A stretch of DNA of 64,000 bases from PALSA-612 sp963791225 (GTDB taxonomy: Bacteria > Actinomycetota > Thermoleophilia > Gaiellales > Gaiellaceae): contig CAWBRV010000008.1 of NCBI GenBank assembly GCA_963791225.1, positions 496,001-560,000 on the forward strand. Reading direction: 5' to 3'. The position numbers were made by a program, and so were the translations under genes. Position 1 is the first letter of the stretch. Every line of letters begins with the position of its first letter. Positions 62,620 through 64,000 of the stretch are shown one piece after another. A model generated the notes under the pieces. That model was not told the origin of the DNA and did not search any database. It was given only the letters and a program-made list of their open reading frames with translations.

Positions 62620-63370
62620 CACCGGTGCAGAAGAAGACCTTCTCCTCTGGCGCCAACGCGTAGCTCCGGACGGAACGCTCGCCGAGGAGTTCGACGGCGC
62701 TCGTCGCGCGGACGGAGAAGCCGGACTCCTCGAGCCGCCGGACGTAGTCGGCCTCGGCGTACAGCCGTACGTGTGTCGGGTCGCCGAAGCGCCGGGCGCG
62801 CTCCTCCGGCGGGAGGTGCGTTCCAGGCTCCTCCTCGTCCGTGCGCTCTGCGCGCGCTGCGATCGGCACCTGGAGCACCGCCCAGCCGCCGGGCGCGAGT
62901 ACGCGGTGCATTTCTCGCATCGCCGCGCGGTCGTCCGAGACGTGCTCGAGCACGTGCGAGCAGATGATCGCGTCGTAGGCGGCGTCGGGCCTCGCGATCG
63001 CGGTCAGGTCCGAGTGGAAGTCGACGCCGGGCATGTCCAGGTCGGTGGTCTCGTAGCTCTCCTGCCTGCGCGCGATCGCGCGGCGGAGTCGGGCCTCTGG
63101 CGCGACGTGGAGGACGCGCAGCGGGGTACGAAGGAGCTCGGTGTCGCGCTGCAGGAACAGGTAGAGGAGCCGCTCGCGGTCGTTCGAGCGACACCACGGG
63201 CACTCGGCCTCCCGCAGGCCGCCGCCGACGATCCCGAGCTCCGCGTAGACGGGCAGGTCGCGGCCGCGCGGCTCGAGCTTGCGGAAGCGAAGGTGGCAGA
63301 ACGGGCAGCGATACCGGAGCCCGAGGAAGGGAGCGACGTTCAGGACTCGCCTCGCAGTCGCGCGGAGCAT
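62603..63370 (-). CDS. SAM-dependent methyltransferase with N-terminal zinc-finger-like cysteines
   Basis: 255 residues. An N-terminal knuckle, YRCPFCHLRFRKL and AECPWCRSNDRERLLYLFLQ (four Cys), precedes the methyltransferase: LRVLHVAPEARLRRAIARRQ, DLTAIARPDAAYDAIICSHV, LEHVSDDRAAMREMHRVLAP and GGWAVLQVPIAARAERTDEE. FGDPTHVRLYAEADYVRRLE follows. This cysteine plus SAM arrangement recurs in glycan clusters. ATG 63370 shares one base with the stop of the membrane protein gene upstream (TGATG), so they form an operon. Confidence 0.85.
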   Translation of the reverse strand: MLRATARRVLNVAPFLGLRYRCPFCHLRFRKLEPRGRDLPVYAELGIVGGGLREAECPWCRSNDRERLLYLFLQRDTELLRTPLRVLHVAPEARLRRAIARRQESYETTDLDMPGVDFHSDLTAIARPDAAYDAIICSHVLEHVSDDRAAMREMHRVLAPGGWAVLQVPIAARAERTDEEEPGTHLPPEERARRFGDPTHVRLYAEADYVRRLEESGFSVRATSAVELLGERSVRSYALAPEEKVFFCTGVTQAE

Positions 63371-64000
63371 CAGCGGATCCGGTAAAGCCGCCAGCCGTGG
63401 TCGTCCACCACGGGCCGACCTCCGTACGCGGCCAATCCGCGTCTGCCGGGCGCGACGACATACCAGTCGGGCGTAACCGTGGGTTTGAACACCACCTTGC
63501 GGTCCAGCCGACTCCCGAAGTACGGGTAGCTGACGTCCTCGCGACCGATCGCGAGCGCGATGGTGTCGCCTTTCCGGGCATTGCGCTCGAGCGCCGCGAC
63601 GACCTTCCGTTCGCCGGGGTGCAGGAACGTGCCGAGCACCTGCGCGCGTGACAGGTCCCAGACCGAGGTGGGTGCCGAGCCGCCGAGCACGTTCACGCCC
63701 GACGGCTTCTCGTCGTAGTGGACGAGTGCGAGTGCGAGCGCGGTCACGCCGATCGCCGTCGCCGCCCAGGCGAGCGGCCGATAGGGCAGCAGCAGACCCC
63801 ACACGGTGGCTGCCAGCGCGACGCCGAAGACGACGTAGCGGCCGTCCCAGAGGCTGTAGAAGGTCGTGATCGCCTGCAGCACGAGCCACACGAGCGGCGC
63901 GAGCGCGAGGACGGCCGCCACGCGCGGCACGGTGTGCTTCCGCAGGGCGATCCAGACCAGTGCGAAGCCGCCGAGCACGAGCAGGATCCCGGCCGGCCCG
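63370..64000 (-). CDS. C-terminal part of a membrane protein, possible GT39/ArnT-like glycosyltransferase (partial)
   Basis: The frame is open to the right edge (upstream residues GPAGILLV), so the N-terminus lies outside. About 210 residues are visible: three or four membrane helices (VLGGFALVWIALRK, VAAVLALAPLVWLVLQAITT, GRYVVFGVALAATVWGLLLP, LAWAATAIGVTALALALVHY). They are followed by a soluble domain, KVVAALERNARKGDTIALAI and GGRPVVDDHGWRLYRIR. A last hydrophobic block plus small soluble domain is typical of dolichyl-phosphate-mannose-type (PMT_2/GT39) proteins. This is consistent with, but does not prove, a GT-C enzyme. Confidence 0.65.
   Translation of the reverse strand, partial: GPAGILLVLGGFALVWIALRKHTVPRVAAVLALAPLVWLVLQAITTFYSLWDGRYVVFGVALAATVWGLLLPYRPLAWAATAIGVTALALALVHYDEKPSGVNVLGGSAPTSVWDLSRAQVLGTFLHPGERKVVAALERNARKGDTIALAIGREDVSYPYFGSRLDRKVVFKPTVTPDWYVVAPGRRGLAAYGGRPVVDDHGWRLYRIR

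Noticed and set aside
1..64000. CRISPR arrays, tRNA/rRNA genes, insertion sequences, phage genes
   Set aside because: No regularly spaced repeats, cloverleaf-like or rRNA-like sequence, transposase or integrase was recognised.

Overview
The window is very GC-rich bacterial DNA, densely coded, with many GTG and TTG starts, stop/start overlaps of four bases, a UvrD2-like helicase with a C-terminal HRDC domain and a DUF2630 protein. This suggests a high-GC actinobacterium, probably of the Thermoleophilia/Gaiellales type. That placement is inferred from gene content and not proven here. I see no rRNA, tRNA, CRISPR array, phage or insertion sequence. No stretch longer than about 200 bases lacks a gene.

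Left part (1-6.6 kb): the tail of an unknown gene, a UvrD2-type helicase, a DUF354 protein, a LysR regulator followed by an iron-type alcohol dehydrogenase/maleylacetate reductase homologue, two small membrane proteins and undecaprenyl-diphosphatase (UppP). At 6.6-13.4 kb lies one tight eight-gene operon: a short fumarate-reductase-like flavoprotein, both subunits of a class I (4Fe-4S) fumarase, ComA (phosphosulfolactate synthase), APS reductase, APS kinase, ATP sulfurylase and a TauE-type transporter. No sulfite reductase is present, so the sulfite made here has ComA as its only visible consumer. I regard this as the best candidate for an undescribed system, namely synthesis of C3 sulfonates by fumarate-like chemistry. 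From 13.4 to 22.8 kb are envelope and housekeeping genes: an O-antigen ligase-like protein, a PIG-L deacetylase, an L,D-transpeptidase, a VOC protein, an M29 aminopeptidase, a lone peptide-type ABC permease, a AAA ATPase behind a perfect palindrome, and DUF2630.

From 22.8 to 64 kb the window is mostly a cell-surface glycan locus. A minus-strand cluster (29.7 to 22.8 kb) holds two ATP-grasp ligases, two methyltransferases, a polysaccharide deacetylase-like protein and a glycosyltransferase fused to a flippase. Then come a TetR/MFS divergent pair, two tandem propeller plus RTX-repeat secreted proteins (one cut by a nonsense codon), an epimerase/aminotransferase pair and a second TetR/MFS pair with a shared operator. 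After these are an ArnC-like glycosyltransferase, a sugar dehydratase, an ATP-grasp protein, an ArnB-like aminotransferase, a UPF0104 membrane protein, further glycosyltransferases and a second O-antigen ligase. Next is a nonulosonic acid cluster (NeuB, KdsC-like phosphatase, SDR, aldehyde dehydrogenase, NeuA, transketolase), followed by a glycosyltransferase, a secreted DMFA-like protein, a PAPS-type sulfotransferase, a methyltransferase and a truncated membrane protein.

Genes inside operons are chained by GTGA/ATGA/TTGA overlaps. At operon heads a TANNNT hexamer repeatedly sits exactly six or seven bases before the start codon, which points to leaderless transcripts as the usual mode of expression. 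Only NeuB and the second MFS gene have a clear Shine-Dalgarno sequence.
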